From the NCBI RefSeq assembly GCF_008000895.1, contig NZ_CP042823.1:3813501-3877500 (forward strand): 64,000 bases of DNA, given 5' to 3'. The notes under the pieces are model-generated. The model did not search any database. It worked only from the letters and a program-made list of their open reading frames with translations, and was not told the DNA's origin. Shown here piece after piece: positions 19,215-28,261 of the stretch. How positions within the stretch are numbered: the stretch's first letter is position 1; each line of letters begins with the position of its first letter. A program made the translations under genes and the position numbers. The DNA comes from Methylobacterium sp. WL1 (GTDB taxonomy: Bacteria > Pseudomonadota > Alphaproteobacteria > Rhizobiales > Beijerinckiaceae).

Positions 19215-20225
19215 ATGTCGATCCGCCTCGCGGCCGTCGCCGCGCGTCTCGTCTCCGTGGCGCTGCTATTGTCCGCTTTGAGCGGACCGACCCGCGCCGA
19301 GACGAACACGGTCCGCATCGGCCTGCAATACGGCCTCGTCTACCTGCCGGTAATGATCGCTCAGAACGAAGGTTTGTTCGATAAGCGCGCCAAGGCGGCA
19401 GGCCTCGACGGGCTGTCGGTCACGCTGAGCCGCTTCAGTGGCTCGGCCGCGATGAACGACGCACTGCTTTCCGACAGCATCGAGCTGGGCACACTCGGCG
19501 CGACCGGCGCCTTGATCGCCTGGGACAAGACCCGCGGTCGTCAGCAGATCAAGAGTCTCTGCGCCCTCACTTCAGTCGTCTACACGCTGTTTACGGGCAA
19601 GCAGGGCGTTACCGCGCTGAAGGATTTTACCTTTGGCGACAAAATCGCGGTCCCAGCCTTCAACTCGCCGCAGGCTATCCTGCTGCGGGTGGCCGCAGCC
19701 CGGCAGCTCGGCGATCCGGCGAAGGCGGATACTCTGATGGTGAGCCTGCCCCACCCCGACGCCACCGCGGCCATGCGCGCCGGGCAAGGCATCGCCGGCT
19801 ACTTCTCGACGCCACCCTTCACCCAGATCCTACGGGCGGATCCCAAGCTCCGGGCGATCATGACCTCCACCGGTCTGATCGGCGACGGAGACCCTACCGC
19901 CGCGACCCTGAACGCCAAGCAGGGCTTCGTCGACGCCAATCCCAAGGTGACGCAGGCCATCCTCGCCGGCATGGAGGACGCGGTTTCGCTCATCCGCAGC
20001 GACCCGAGGCGGGCGGCGGCGATCTACCTGGCTTCAGAGCAGGTGCAGATCGATCAGGCCCAGGTCGAGTCGACCCTCACCGACGGGTCCCTCGTCTACG
20101 GCGTGGCCCCGAAAGACATGGTCAACCTTGCCAAGGCGATGGCGGCGCAGGGGCTCCTGCGCAAAGTGCCGACCGACTGGCAAGAGCTCTTCTTTCCGGG
20201 CCTCAAGGAACGCGACGGAAGCTGA
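19215..20225 (+). CDS. ABC transporter substrate-binding protein, NitT/TauT family
   Basis: 336-aa periplasmic binding protein. The signal peptide (residues 1 to about 29) ends GPTRAE, followed by TVRIGLQYGLVYLPVMIAQNEGLF, typical of the nitrate/sulfonate/taurine binding family. I chose the ATG at 19215 because GGGAGG is 7 bases upstream; the frame is open earlier. No permease or ATPase gene is adjacent. It heads the acyl-CoA gene group and may supply its substrate. Confidence 0.85.
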   Translation: MSIRLAAVAARLVSVALLLSALSGPTRAETNTVRIGLQYGLVYLPVMIAQNEGLFDKRAKAAGLDGLSVTLSRFSGSAAMNDALLSDSIELGTLGATGALIAWDKTRGRQQIKSLCALTSVVYTLFTGKQGVTALKDFTFGDKIAVPAFNSPQAILLRVAAARQLGDPAKADTLMVSLPHPDATAAMRAGQGIAGYFSTPPFTQILRADPKLRAIMTSTGLIGDGDPTAATLNAKQGFVDANPKVTQAILAGMEDAVSLIRSDPRRAAAIYLASEQVQIDQAQVESTLTDGSLVYGVAPKDMVNLAKAMAAQGLLRKVPTDWQELFFPGLKERDGS

Positions 20226-20272
20226 GCGAGCCATACGGGCGAGCCCCTGATCTGACAGACCACGGAGCAGAG

Positions 20273-21424
20273 ATGCAGAGCTTTCGCTTCAGCGCCGAAC
20301 CGCTCCCGGCCGAGGCCGAGGCGGCCCGTGCGGCCGTCCGGGTTTTTCTCGACGCTGAACTGGCGGCGGGGCACTTCGTGCCACATCGGACCTCGTGGAC
20401 GACCTTCGACGCCGGCTTCAGCCGACGTGCCGGGGCGGCCGGGTTCATCGGCCTGACCATGCCGGCGGCGTATGGTGGCCATGAGCGGTCCGGCCTCGTC
20501 CGCTTCGTCGTCACCGAGGAGATGCTGGCGGCCGGCGCGCCCTGCGGGGCGCACTGGATCTCCGACCGCCAGTCTGGCCCACAGATCCTGCGGCACGGTT
20601 CCGAGGCGGCCAAGCGGGCGATCCTGCCGCGGATCTGCCGCGGCGAATGCGCCTTCGGCATCGGCATGAGCGAGCCGAACTCGGGCTCGGACCTCGCCGC
20701 CGTGCGCACCCGCGCGGCGCGCGACGGCGACGATTGGTTGATCAACGGCTCCAAGATCTGGACGACGAACGCCCATCAGGTCGATTACCTGCTCGCCCTG
20801 GTCCGGACCGGTGAGCCCGGACCAGACCGGCACGGCGGCTTGACCCAGTTCATCATCGACATGGCGGCTCCCGGGGTCACGGTGCGACCGATCCTCGACC
20901 TGTCAGGCCACCACGAGTTCAACGAGGTGTTCTTCACCGACTACCGCGTCCCGGACGCCATGATGGTCGGCGCGGAGGGCGAGGGCTGGGGGCTCGTCAC
21001 GGAGGAACTCGCTTTCGAGCGCTCGGGGCCCGACCGCTTCCTGTCGGACTACCGGCTGCTCGTCGAACTCGTCGACCGGATCGGGCCGGAACCCGACCGG
21101 TTCCAGGCGGTCGAGACCGGCCGGATGGTGGCGCAGCTCACCGCGCTTCTCGGCATGTCGGCCTCGGTGGCCCGGCTCCTCGACAAGGGCGTCGTCCCCG
21201 GCGTTGAGGCGGCGCTCGTGAAGGATGTCGGCAACAGCTTCGAGCGCGCGGTGCCGGAGATCGCCCGGCGGCTCGTGCCGGTTGAGCCGAGCCTCACCGC
21301 GCAGGGCGAGCCGTTCCGTGAGGCGCTCGGCGGCGTGACCCTGCGGGCGCCCTCCTTCACCCTGCGCGGCGGCACCCGCGAGGTTCTGCGCGGGGTCATC
21401 GCGCGGGGACTGGGCTTGCGATGA
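20273..21424 (+). CDS. acyl-CoA dehydrogenase (subunit 1)
   Basis: 383-aa acyl-CoA dehydrogenase. It shows the FAD/substrate motif FGIGMSEPNSGSDLAAVRTRA and INGSKIWTTNAHQVDYLL, then FFTDYRVPDAMMVGAEGEGW, and a C-terminal helical domain. It oxidises an acyl-CoA to the enoyl-CoA, passing electrons to ETF. It overlaps the next dehydrogenase gene by 4 bases (ATGA), so the two may form a heteromer like those of steroid side-chain degradation (inference). Confidence 0.88.
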   Translation: MQSFRFSAEPLPAEAEAARAAVRVFLDAELAAGHFVPHRTSWTTFDAGFSRRAGAAGFIGLTMPAAYGGHERSGLVRFVVTEEMLAAGAPCGAHWISDRQSGPQILRHGSEAAKRAILPRICRGECAFGIGMSEPNSGSDLAAVRTRAARDGDDWLINGSKIWTTNAHQVDYLLALVRTGEPGPDRHGGLTQFIIDMAAPGVTVRPILDLSGHHEFNEVFFTDYRVPDAMMVGAEGEGWGLVTEELAFERSGPDRFLSDYRLLVELVDRIGPEPDRFQAVETGRMVAQLTALLGMSASVARLLDKGVVPGVEAALVKDVGNSFERAVPEIARRLVPVEPSLTAQGEPFREALGGVTLRAPSFTLRGGTREVLRGVIARGLGLR

Positions 21425-22551
21425 ACACGACCAACCACGCACAGGATGGGGCGGCCGACGAGGTCGCCGACATCGTCCTCGATCAATTCGAGCGGCTGCT
21501 GGCCCAGCATCTCTCGCCGCAGGTGCTGGCGGCCTGCGACGGTGCCGTGGACGACGCGGCCTGGCCCGCGGATCTCTGGAGGGCGCTTAACGACAGCGGT
21601 CTGCCGCTGGCCCTGGTGCCCGAAGCGGCCGACGGGATCGGCTTGGAGGCCAGGACGGCGGCCTTGCTGATCCGGCGCTGTGGGCAGGCGGCCTTGCCGC
21701 TGCCGCTGCCCGAGACCATCGCGGGTGCGGCGCTCTGGGCGGCGGCAGGCGGCGGCGCGCCGGAGGACGCCCTCACTTTGGTCCCAGCCGGCAGCCCCGT
21801 TCGAATCACGCGGCGGGCCGACGGTTTCGTCCTCGACGGGCGGGCGGCGCAGGTGCCCTGGGGCGGTTCGGTCGCGGCCCTGCTCGTGGATGCGATCGAC
21901 GCCGCAGGCGTCCGCCACCTCGTGCGGATCACGGCGCCGGGCACGGTTCGTGATCCGCGCCACAACCTCGCGGGTGAGCCGCGCGACGCCCTCGACCTCA
22001 CAGGCTGTACCGCCGCCATCGACGAGGTACGGACAGCGCCGGACTGGGCCGCCGAGGTTGGTGTCGGCTCGGTGGAGGCAGCCGGCGCCTGGGTGCGCGC
22101 GCAGCAGTTGGTGGGCGCGATGGAGACCTGCCTCGCCTCCGCCCTCGATCACGCCCGCGAGCGGCAGCAATTCGGGCGGCCGCTCGCCAAGTTTCAGGCG
22201 ATCCAGCACATGCTGGCCGAAGCCGCGGGCCACGTCGCGGCGGCGACTGCATCGGCTGATCTCGCTGCCGCGTGCTGGGGAGATGCGCGCTTCGTCCTCG
22301 CCACCGCGATGGCCAAGGCGCGCTGCGGCGAGGCGGCGGGCCACGTCGCCGAGATCTGCCACCAGATCCACGGAGCGATGGGTTTCACCCAGGAGCACCC
22401 GCTGCACCGCGCGACGCGGCGGCTGTGGTCTTGGCGAGACGAGTTCGGCTCCGACGCTCGGTGGCAGGAACGGATCGGGCGCGCGGTCTGCGCGGGCGGA
22501 GGCACCGCTCTCTGGCCGATGCTGGTCCGGCTGCGGGCCGGTGCCGGCTAA
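21421..22551 (+). CDS. acyl-CoA dehydrogenase (subunit 2, divergent)
   Basis: 376-aa acyl-CoA dehydrogenase homologue. Conserved C-terminal features are ARERQQFGRPLAKFQAIQHMLAE and HQIHGAMGFTQEHPLH, while the N-terminal half is divergent. The ATGA overlap with the preceding dehydrogenase implies coupled translation and probably a mixed alpha/beta enzyme in which one subunit binds FAD weakly. It is followed one base later by the CoA-transferase gene. Confidence 0.86.
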   Translation: MNTTNHAQDGAADEVADIVLDQFERLLAQHLSPQVLAACDGAVDDAAWPADLWRALNDSGLPLALVPEAADGIGLEARTAALLIRRCGQAALPLPLPETIAGAALWAAAGGGAPEDALTLVPAGSPVRITRRADGFVLDGRAAQVPWGGSVAALLVDAIDAAGVRHLVRITAPGTVRDPRHNLAGEPRDALDLTGCTAAIDEVRTAPDWAAEVGVGSVEAAGAWVRAQQLVGAMETCLASALDHARERQQFGRPLAKFQAIQHMLAEAAGHVAAATASADLAAACWGDARFVLATAMAKARCGEAAGHVAEICHQIHGAMGFTQEHPLHRATRRLWSWRDEFGSDARWQERIGRAVCAGGGTALWPMLVRLRAGAG

Positions 22552-22552
22552 C

Positions 22553-23839
22553 ATGGGAGATCGCTGCGTGCTGGATCATTCTGCCGAGACGAAAAAGGCC
22601 GGTCCCCTGGCGGGCGTGCGGATCGTGGATCTCACCAGCGTCATCATGGGACCGTCGGCCACGCACATCCTGGCCGATCTCGGCGCCGACGTGATCAAGA
22701 TCGAGACGCCGGAGGGCGATTCCTTCCGTCACTACCGGCCGGCCCGCAACGCTGGGATGGGCGGCAACTTCCTGCACCTCAACCGCAACAAGCGCAGCGT
22801 CCGCCTGGACCTGAAACGGCCCGAGGCGCGGGCGGCCCTCGACCGGCTCATCGTGACGGCGGACGTCTTCGTGCACTCGATGCGCCCGGACGCGATCCTG
22901 CGCCTGGGCTACGGCTACGAGCGAGTCCGCGCGCTCAAGCCCGAGATCATCTTCTGCGGGGCCTACGGGTTCGGGGCCGACGGCCCCTATGCCCACAAGG
23001 CAGCCTACGACGACCTGATCCAGGCGGGCTCCGGCCTCGCGGCACTCCAGACCGCCGCCACCGGCCAGCCCGGCTACCTGCCCACCGTGCTCTGCGACAA
23101 GATCGCGGGGCAGGCCATCGCCTGCGCGATCCTGGCGGCCCTCTACGAGCGACGCGCCGGCGGCGGCGGGCAGGCGGTGGAAGTGCCGATGTTCGAGACC
23201 ATGGTGGAGTTCAACTTCGTCGAGCACATGGTCGGCTACACCTTCGAGCCGCCGCTCGGGCCACCGGGCTTCAACCGAGTGCTCAGCCCGAAGCGCAAGC
23301 CCTACCGCACCCAGGACGGCTATGCCTGCATCCTGCCCTACTCCGACCGGAACTGGCGCGACTTCTTCATCCACACCGGCCGCCTCGAGTTCGTGGACGA
23401 CCCGCGCTTCACGCCGCTCGCCGTGCGGGTGGAGAACATCGAGGTCCTGTACGCGCTGGTGGAGGAGGAGGCGCCGCGCAGGACCACCGCCGCTTGGGTG
23501 ACGTTCTGCGACTCGGTGAGCATCCCGTGCATGCCCGTCCTCGGGTTGGAGGAACTGCCGGACGACGCGCACCTCAAGGCGGTGGGCTTCTTCGGGGCCG
23601 CCGAGCATCCGAGCGAGGGGCGCTACCGCACCATGCGCCGGCCGGTCTCGTTCAGCGGCAGCGACTTCGCGATCCGCCGCCACGCGCCCCGGCACGGCGA
23701 GCACACCGCCGAGGTCCTAGCCGAGGCCGGCCTCGATCCGTCGGAAATCGCTGCCCTGGGCGCGGACATGACCGCGCCCGAAGCGACGACCACGACGGTC
23801 GAACGCTCGGCCGTCGCACCTCTGGAGACCGCCCCATGA
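22553..23839 (+). CDS. CaiB/BaiF-type (family III) CoA transferase
   Basis: 428-aa family III CoA transferase. The N terminus is GPLAGVRIVDLTSVIMGPSA with ADLGADVIKIETPEGD, followed by NRNKRSVRLDLK. These are hallmarks of CaiB/formyl-CoA transferase proteins, which activate acids by moving CoA from a donor. I start at ATG 22553, directly after the dehydrogenase stop; the same frame is open upstream through the dehydrogenase gene but that part is not real. Its stop overlaps the hydratase start (ATGA). Confidence 0.88.
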   Translation: MGDRCVLDHSAETKKAGPLAGVRIVDLTSVIMGPSATHILADLGADVIKIETPEGDSFRHYRPARNAGMGGNFLHLNRNKRSVRLDLKRPEARAALDRLIVTADVFVHSMRPDAILRLGYGYERVRALKPEIIFCGAYGFGADGPYAHKAAYDDLIQAGSGLAALQTAATGQPGYLPTVLCDKIAGQAIACAILAALYERRAGGGGQAVEVPMFETMVEFNFVEHMVGYTFEPPLGPPGFNRVLSPKRKPYRTQDGYACILPYSDRNWRDFFIHTGRLEFVDDPRFTPLAVRVENIEVLYALVEEEAPRRTTAAWVTFCDSVSIPCMPVLGLEELPDDAHLKAVGFFGAAEHPSEGRYRTMRRPVSFSGSDFAIRRHAPRHGEHTAEVLAEAGLDPSEIAALGADMTAPEATTTTVERSAVAPLETAP

Positions 23840-24639
23840 CCAGCCAGACCGAGGATCTTGGTGCCGGCGAAGACCTCCTGTTCGCTGTCGCCGAGGGGGT
23901 GGCGACCATCACGTTGAACCGACCAGAGCGGAAGAACGCCTTCACCTTCCCGATGATCGAGGCCTGGACGGCGGCCCTCCAGCGCTGCCGCACGGATGAG
24001 GCGGTCCGCGTCGTCATCGTGACCGGCGCAGGCCCGGCCTTCTGCAGCGGCGGCGACATCGTCGAGATGGGCGAGCGCCTCGACCAGCCGCCCCAGCGGC
24101 GTAAGGACGAACTTTTTAGCCGGATCCAGCGCATCCCGCTGGCGCTCGAGGATCTCGACAAGCCGGTCATCGCCGCGCTGAACGGCGTGGCCACCGGGGC
24201 GGGCCTCGACCTCGCGCTGATGTGCGACCTGCGCTACGCCGCGCGCAGTGCCCGCTTTGCCGAGACCTATGTTCGCGTCGGGCTGGTGCCCGGTGCCGGG
24301 GGCGCCCACTTCCTGCCCCGACTCGTCGGCACCGCGAAGGCGCTAGAGCTGTTCTTCACCGGTGACTTCGTCGATGCGGAGGAAGCGCTCCGGATCGGCC
24401 TCGTCAACGGCGTTCACGACGATGTGGCCCTGATGCCGGCGGTCGAGGCGCTGGCGCGTCGGATCGCCAAGGCGCCACCGCTCACGCTGAGCCTGATCAA
24501 GCGCGCAGTCTATCAGGGGATGCGCAACGACCTGCGCACCAACCTCGACCTGATCTCCTCGCACTATGCGGTGATCACCGCGACGCCCGAGCATCGGGAT
24601 GCGGTGCAGGCGTTCATCGGCGGGCGCAGCAAGCCTTGA
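23836..24639 (+). CDS. enoyl-CoA hydratase/isomerase
   Basis: 267-aa crotonase-fold protein. It has VATITLNRPERKNAFTFPM, the oxyanion loop GAGPAFCSGGDI near 62, and NGVATGAGLDLALMCDLRYAA near 115. The position of the second catalytic glutamate region (ETYVRVGLVPGAGG) fits a hydratase. It acts after the acyl-CoA dehydrogenases, giving a partial beta-oxidation module: CoA transfer, dehydrogenation, hydration. The ATG at 23836 overlaps the preceding stop. Confidence 0.9.
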   Translation: MTSQTEDLGAGEDLLFAVAEGVATITLNRPERKNAFTFPMIEAWTAALQRCRTDEAVRVVIVTGAGPAFCSGGDIVEMGERLDQPPQRRKDELFSRIQRIPLALEDLDKPVIAALNGVATGAGLDLALMCDLRYAARSARFAETYVRVGLVPGAGGAHFLPRLVGTAKALELFFTGDFVDAEEALRIGLVNGVHDDVALMPAVEALARRIAKAPPLTLSLIKRAVYQGMRNDLRTNLDLISSHYAVITATPEHRDAVQAFIGGRSKP

Positions 24640-24808
24640 AGTGAAGGGCGCCCACTTGAGTGCTGGTGGGCTTCCGGTTGGGTCACCCCGCCCCCGTACG
24701 TGATGTGGGGAAGATGACGTGCCAGGAACGAAAGCAGCAGAAGCAAAACAACATCGGAATTGTGTCAGCTGATTCCGGTCTTTAATCAGACTGCTCGCGA
24801 AAGATAAT

Positions 24809-24825
24809 ATCAAATACGATTTGAT
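24809..24825. promoter_or_regulatory. inverted repeat at the aldolase start region
   Basis: ATCAAA and TTTGAT arms around TACGA form a perfect 6-bp inverted repeat ending 18 bases before the ATG at 24844, in a locally AT-rich stretch. A bound regulator here would block the promoter or ribosome-binding site. Confidence 0.3.
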
Positions 24826-24843
24826 CGATGAGGGAACCGCCAA

Positions 24844-25659
24844 ATGAATGTTGCAGCCAAGCGGTCGGTGTACGAACCTGACCAAGCCGGTCTGGCTTTC
24901 CCTCGCTACCCCGTGTTCGATGATGCCGCGCAGGAGCGAAGACACCGCAAGGTTCGGTTGGCTGCCGCCTGTAGGCTCTTTGCTGATCTGGGCTACGAAT
25001 ACGGATTCGCCGGCCACATCACCGTCCGCGACCCGGAGGATCCGAACCTCTACTGGACGAATCCGTTCGCCATGGAATTCGGGGCGGTCAAGGCGTCGGA
25101 CCTCCTCCTCGTCGACCACGACGGCCGAGTCATCGAGGGCGCGCGTGCGGTGAACCGCGCCGGCTTCGTCCTGCACGCCGCCATCCACGAGGCGCACCCC
25201 GGCATCCTGGCATCGTGCCACTGCCACACGATCAACGGCATGGCTTGGGCCGCCCTGGGCCGGCGACTGGATCCGATCACCCAGACAGCCTGCGGCTTCT
25301 ACGGTGATGGGCAGGCCCTGATCACCGAGGAAGCTGGCGCCGTGGTGGTGGAGCGCGGGGCCGGCCACAGCGTCGCCGCCGCGTTCGGACGCGACACCAA
25401 GGTTGCCATTCACCAGAACCACGGCCTGTTCAGCGCCGGCCAGGAGAGCATCGAGGAGGCCGTTTGGTGGTTCGTGGCCGCCGAGCGGGCCTGCGAGATT
25501 CAACTCAAGGCCGAGGCGACGGGCCACCCCCTGAAGCTTGTTCCCGAAGCCAATGCGGCGCACTCCGCCAAACACCTCGCCACTCCGTTCATGGCGTGGC
25601 TTCATGCCCAGCCGATGTTCGACCGCACTTTGCGCCAGCATCCGGACGTGATCGACTGA
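24844..25659 (+). CDS. class II aldolase/adducin family protein
   Basis: 271-aa class II aldolase-fold protein. Likely zinc ligands are the histidines of SCHCHTINGMAW and the later QNHGLFSAG, and GHITVRDPEDPNLYWTNPF is the typical N-terminal segment. Family members include sugar-phosphate aldolases and hydroxy-phthalate/hydroxybenzoate-type decarboxylases. With a catabolic cluster around it, a decarboxylase or aldolase role on a ring-cleavage or acid intermediate is plausible. It probably starts its own transcript. Confidence 0.85.
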   Translation: MNVAAKRSVYEPDQAGLAFPRYPVFDDAAQERRHRKVRLAAACRLFADLGYEYGFAGHITVRDPEDPNLYWTNPFAMEFGAVKASDLLLVDHDGRVIEGARAVNRAGFVLHAAIHEAHPGILASCHCHTINGMAWAALGRRLDPITQTACGFYGDGQALITEEAGAVVVERGAGHSVAAAFGRDTKVAIHQNHGLFSAGQESIEEAVWWFVAAERACEIQLKAEATGHPLKLVPEANAAHSAKHLATPFMAWLHAQPMFDRTLRQHPDVID

Positions 25660-25805
25660 TCGACTGCTGCACACCGCGGCGCGCGCATCTATGCAGAGCA
25701 CAATACGGCGTGGATCTAGAGCTTGCGGTGACGGAAATGATTGCGGCATCCTATGTCTTTGATTCTAATATAAAATAAACATACCGAATGCATCGGGAGG
25801 TGCGA

Positions 25806-27098
25806 ATGCGCAAGCGCCGTTATCTGCTGTATATTGGCATTTTCTTGCTTGTCGTCTTCAATTATGTGGACCGCGTCGCGCTGTCGGTCGCGGCGCCGGC
25901 GATCGCGGCTGAATACAATCTGAGTCCGGTACAGGTCGGTTACTTGTTCTCAGCTTATCTCTGGACGTATGTCGTCTGCTTGATCCCATGCGGATTTCTG
26001 ACCGATCGCTACGGGGCGAAGGTGGTCAACGGCGTCGGTGTGCTCGTGTGGTCCGGCGCGACGATTCTCACAGGGCTCGCGTCCGGCTTCGTCAGCCTTC
26101 TCGGCTCGCGCATGCTGATGGGCGCGGCGGAGGCGTCCACCTATCCAGCGGGCGGTCGCGTGTTGCGGGATTGGGCGCCGCGATCCGAGTTCGGTCTGGC
26201 GGCCACGATGCTCAACAGCGGCGGCTACGCGGGTCCTGCGTTCGGGACCTTGCTGCTCGGGTGGGTGGTGTCAGTCCACGGCTGGCGGTGGGGTTTCTAT
26301 ACGGCCGGCTTGCTGGGCTTGGTTTGGCTGGTCGGCTGGTTGGTCTGGTATCGCGTGCCGGAGACGGCAACCTTCGTCGGCGAAGACGAGCGCGCCTTCA
26401 TCCTGCGTGAGCGCGATTCCGGGGCGAAATCCGGTGGCTCGGCCGACGGGTTTGGCGTGCTGTTGCGCTCGCGCAGTATGATCGCCGTCGCCGTCACGCA
26501 GGGCTGCGCCGTCTACACGCAGATCGTGTTCCTGACCTGGCTTCCGAGCTATCTCGCCAACGTCAAGCACATGTCGATCGTGAAGTCGGGCCTGTTCACG
26601 GCGTTCCCGTACTTCGCGGCGACGGTCTTCGCGTGGGTCCTCGCCCATCTGAGCGATCGTGCGCTGGCCGCGGAGGGCGGCTCCAGCACGGGGCGGCGGC
26701 GGCGCATCGTCGTCGTGTCGATGCTCAGCGCGGCCGTGATCCTGGCGGCACCGTTCGTCGACAGCACGCCGATGATCCTGGGCCTGATCACCATCTCGCT
26801 GACCGGCTTGGCGACGGGCATCTCGCTCAACATTGCCCTGGCCGCCGATCTGCTGCGGTCGCCTGCGAGTGCTGGCAAAGCCATGGCGATCCAGATCACC
26901 GGCGGGAACATGTTCGGCCTCATCGCGCCGATCGCCACGGGCTACATCATCGCGGCGACGGGTAGCTACGACCTCGCCTTCGTGGCCGGTGGCGTGCTGC
27001 TGGTGACCGGGGCCGTGATCACGCTGACCCTGACGCACGCCCCGATCGGTGGCGACCTCCCCGCGCCAGCGGTCGTCCCCGCGCTGCGCCGCGCTTAA
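25806..27098 (+). CDS. MFS transporter, ACS family
   Basis: 430-aa major facilitator with 12 membrane helices. The opening LLVVFNYVDRVALSVAAPAIA, then AYLWTYVVCLIPCGFLTDRYG, is typical of anion:cation symporters. I chose the ATG at 25806 with GGGAGG 7 bases upstream, rather than the ATG 6 codons earlier. It runs 20 bases ahead of the lactonase gene, in one operon, so the imported acid or lactone is probably its substrate. Confidence 0.86.
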   Translation: MRKRRYLLYIGIFLLVVFNYVDRVALSVAAPAIAAEYNLSPVQVGYLFSAYLWTYVVCLIPCGFLTDRYGAKVVNGVGVLVWSGATILTGLASGFVSLLGSRMLMGAAEASTYPAGGRVLRDWAPRSEFGLAATMLNSGGYAGPAFGTLLLGWVVSVHGWRWGFYTAGLLGLVWLVGWLVWYRVPETATFVGEDERAFILRERDSGAKSGGSADGFGVLLRSRSMIAVAVTQGCAVYTQIVFLTWLPSYLANVKHMSIVKSGLFTAFPYFAATVFAWVLAHLSDRALAAEGGSSTGRRRRIVVVSMLSAAVILAAPFVDSTPMILGLITISLTGLATGISLNIALAADLLRSPASAGKAMAIQITGGNMFGLIAPIATGYIIAATGSYDLAFVAGGVLLVTGAVITLTLTHAPIGGDLPAPAVVPALRRA

Positions 27099-27118
27099 GC
27101 TCTTAGACGGAGGTCACG

Positions 27119-28048
27119 ATGTACGCAGCCCCGCCTATCTGCCCAACGAGAGTCTTCGCCACCTACCCCGAGGCGTGGCGGGTGGCCACGGCGGAGAACG
27201 AGTGGATCCGCACGCAGCCGGGGCGCATGCCGACCGGATCGTTCCTGGAGGGGCCGTCCTTCGACCTTGACGGCAATCTCTGGTGTGTCGACATCCCGAA
27301 CGGACGCATCTTGTGCGTGGCGCCGGACGGCGGTTTCACCATCGCGGCCGAGTACGATGGTTGGCCGAACGGCCTCAAGATCCACCGTGACGGCCGGATA
27401 TTCATCGCCGACTACAAGAACGGCATCATGGTCGTCGACCCGGATACCGGCACGGTCCAGCCGTTCCTCCTACGGGTCGGGCCCGAGCGGTTCCGGGGCG
27501 TCAACGATCTCTTCTTCTCTCGCGATGGCGATCTCTACTTCACCGATCAGGGCCTAACCGGCTGGCAGGACCCGGGCGGACGCCTCTTCCGCGTTCGGGC
27601 GGACGGGGTCGTGACCTGCATCCTGGACGGCATCCCAAGCCCGAACGGCCTCGTCATGAACCTCACTGAGGACACGGTGTACCTGGCGGTTACGCGGGCC
27701 AACGCGGTCTGGCGGATCCCGCTGATGCGGGACGGGACGGCCGCCAAGGTGGGCACCTTCATCCAGATGTCGGGCGGGGCCGGGCCGGACGGGCTCGCCC
27801 TCGACGCGGAGGGTCGCATCGCCGTCGCCCATGCCGGGAAGGGCGCCGTCTGGCTGTTCGACGCCACGGGGGAGCCGGTGCTGCGCATAACCTCTTGCGC
27901 CGGCCTGCACACTACCAACGTGGCGTTCGGCGGCGCGGATGGACGAGCACTGTTCATCACTGAGTCTGGCTCAGGCGTCATTCTACGGGCTGACCTGCAG
28001 ACGCCCGGGCACACTATGTTCTCGCACACGCACGAGAGCGAGGTGTGA
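27119..28048 (+). CDS. SMP-30/gluconolactonase-family protein
   Basis: 309-aa six-bladed beta-propeller of the SMP-30/gluconolactonase/LRE family. It shows repeated blade motifs such as EGPSFDLDGNLWCVD, NGLKIHRDGRIFIADYKNGI, and GVNDLFFSRDGDLYFTDQG. Metal-binding acidic and asparagine residues are in place (EGP, GVND, DG). It probably hydrolyses a lactone in the catabolic route. It lies in an operon with the MFS carrier. Confidence 0.87.
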   Translation: MYAAPPICPTRVFATYPEAWRVATAENEWIRTQPGRMPTGSFLEGPSFDLDGNLWCVDIPNGRILCVAPDGGFTIAAEYDGWPNGLKIHRDGRIFIADYKNGIMVVDPDTGTVQPFLLRVGPERFRGVNDLFFSRDGDLYFTDQGLTGWQDPGGRLFRVRADGVVTCILDGIPSPNGLVMNLTEDTVYLAVTRANAVWRIPLMRDGTAAKVGTFIQMSGGAGPDGLALDAEGRIAVAHAGKGAVWLFDATGEPVLRITSCAGLHTTNVAFGGADGRALFITESGSGVILRADLQTPGHTMFSHTHESEV

Positions 28049-28261
28049 TCGTTGGCTCTGTGCGCCGCACGGTTGGAACTGAGGTCTGCAGACCGGCCGG
28101 CCAGTCCCAATCGAAACACCCGGGATCGCCACGGCCGAGGATAATCCGTGAGGCTCGCACGGGGCGTCGTCCCGCCGCCGAACGCCGCCAAGACGCGCGG
28201 CAGATCCTTATCGGCCTTCACCTCGCCGCGATCCCCGCGTCACCCCACGGAGTGGATACAG

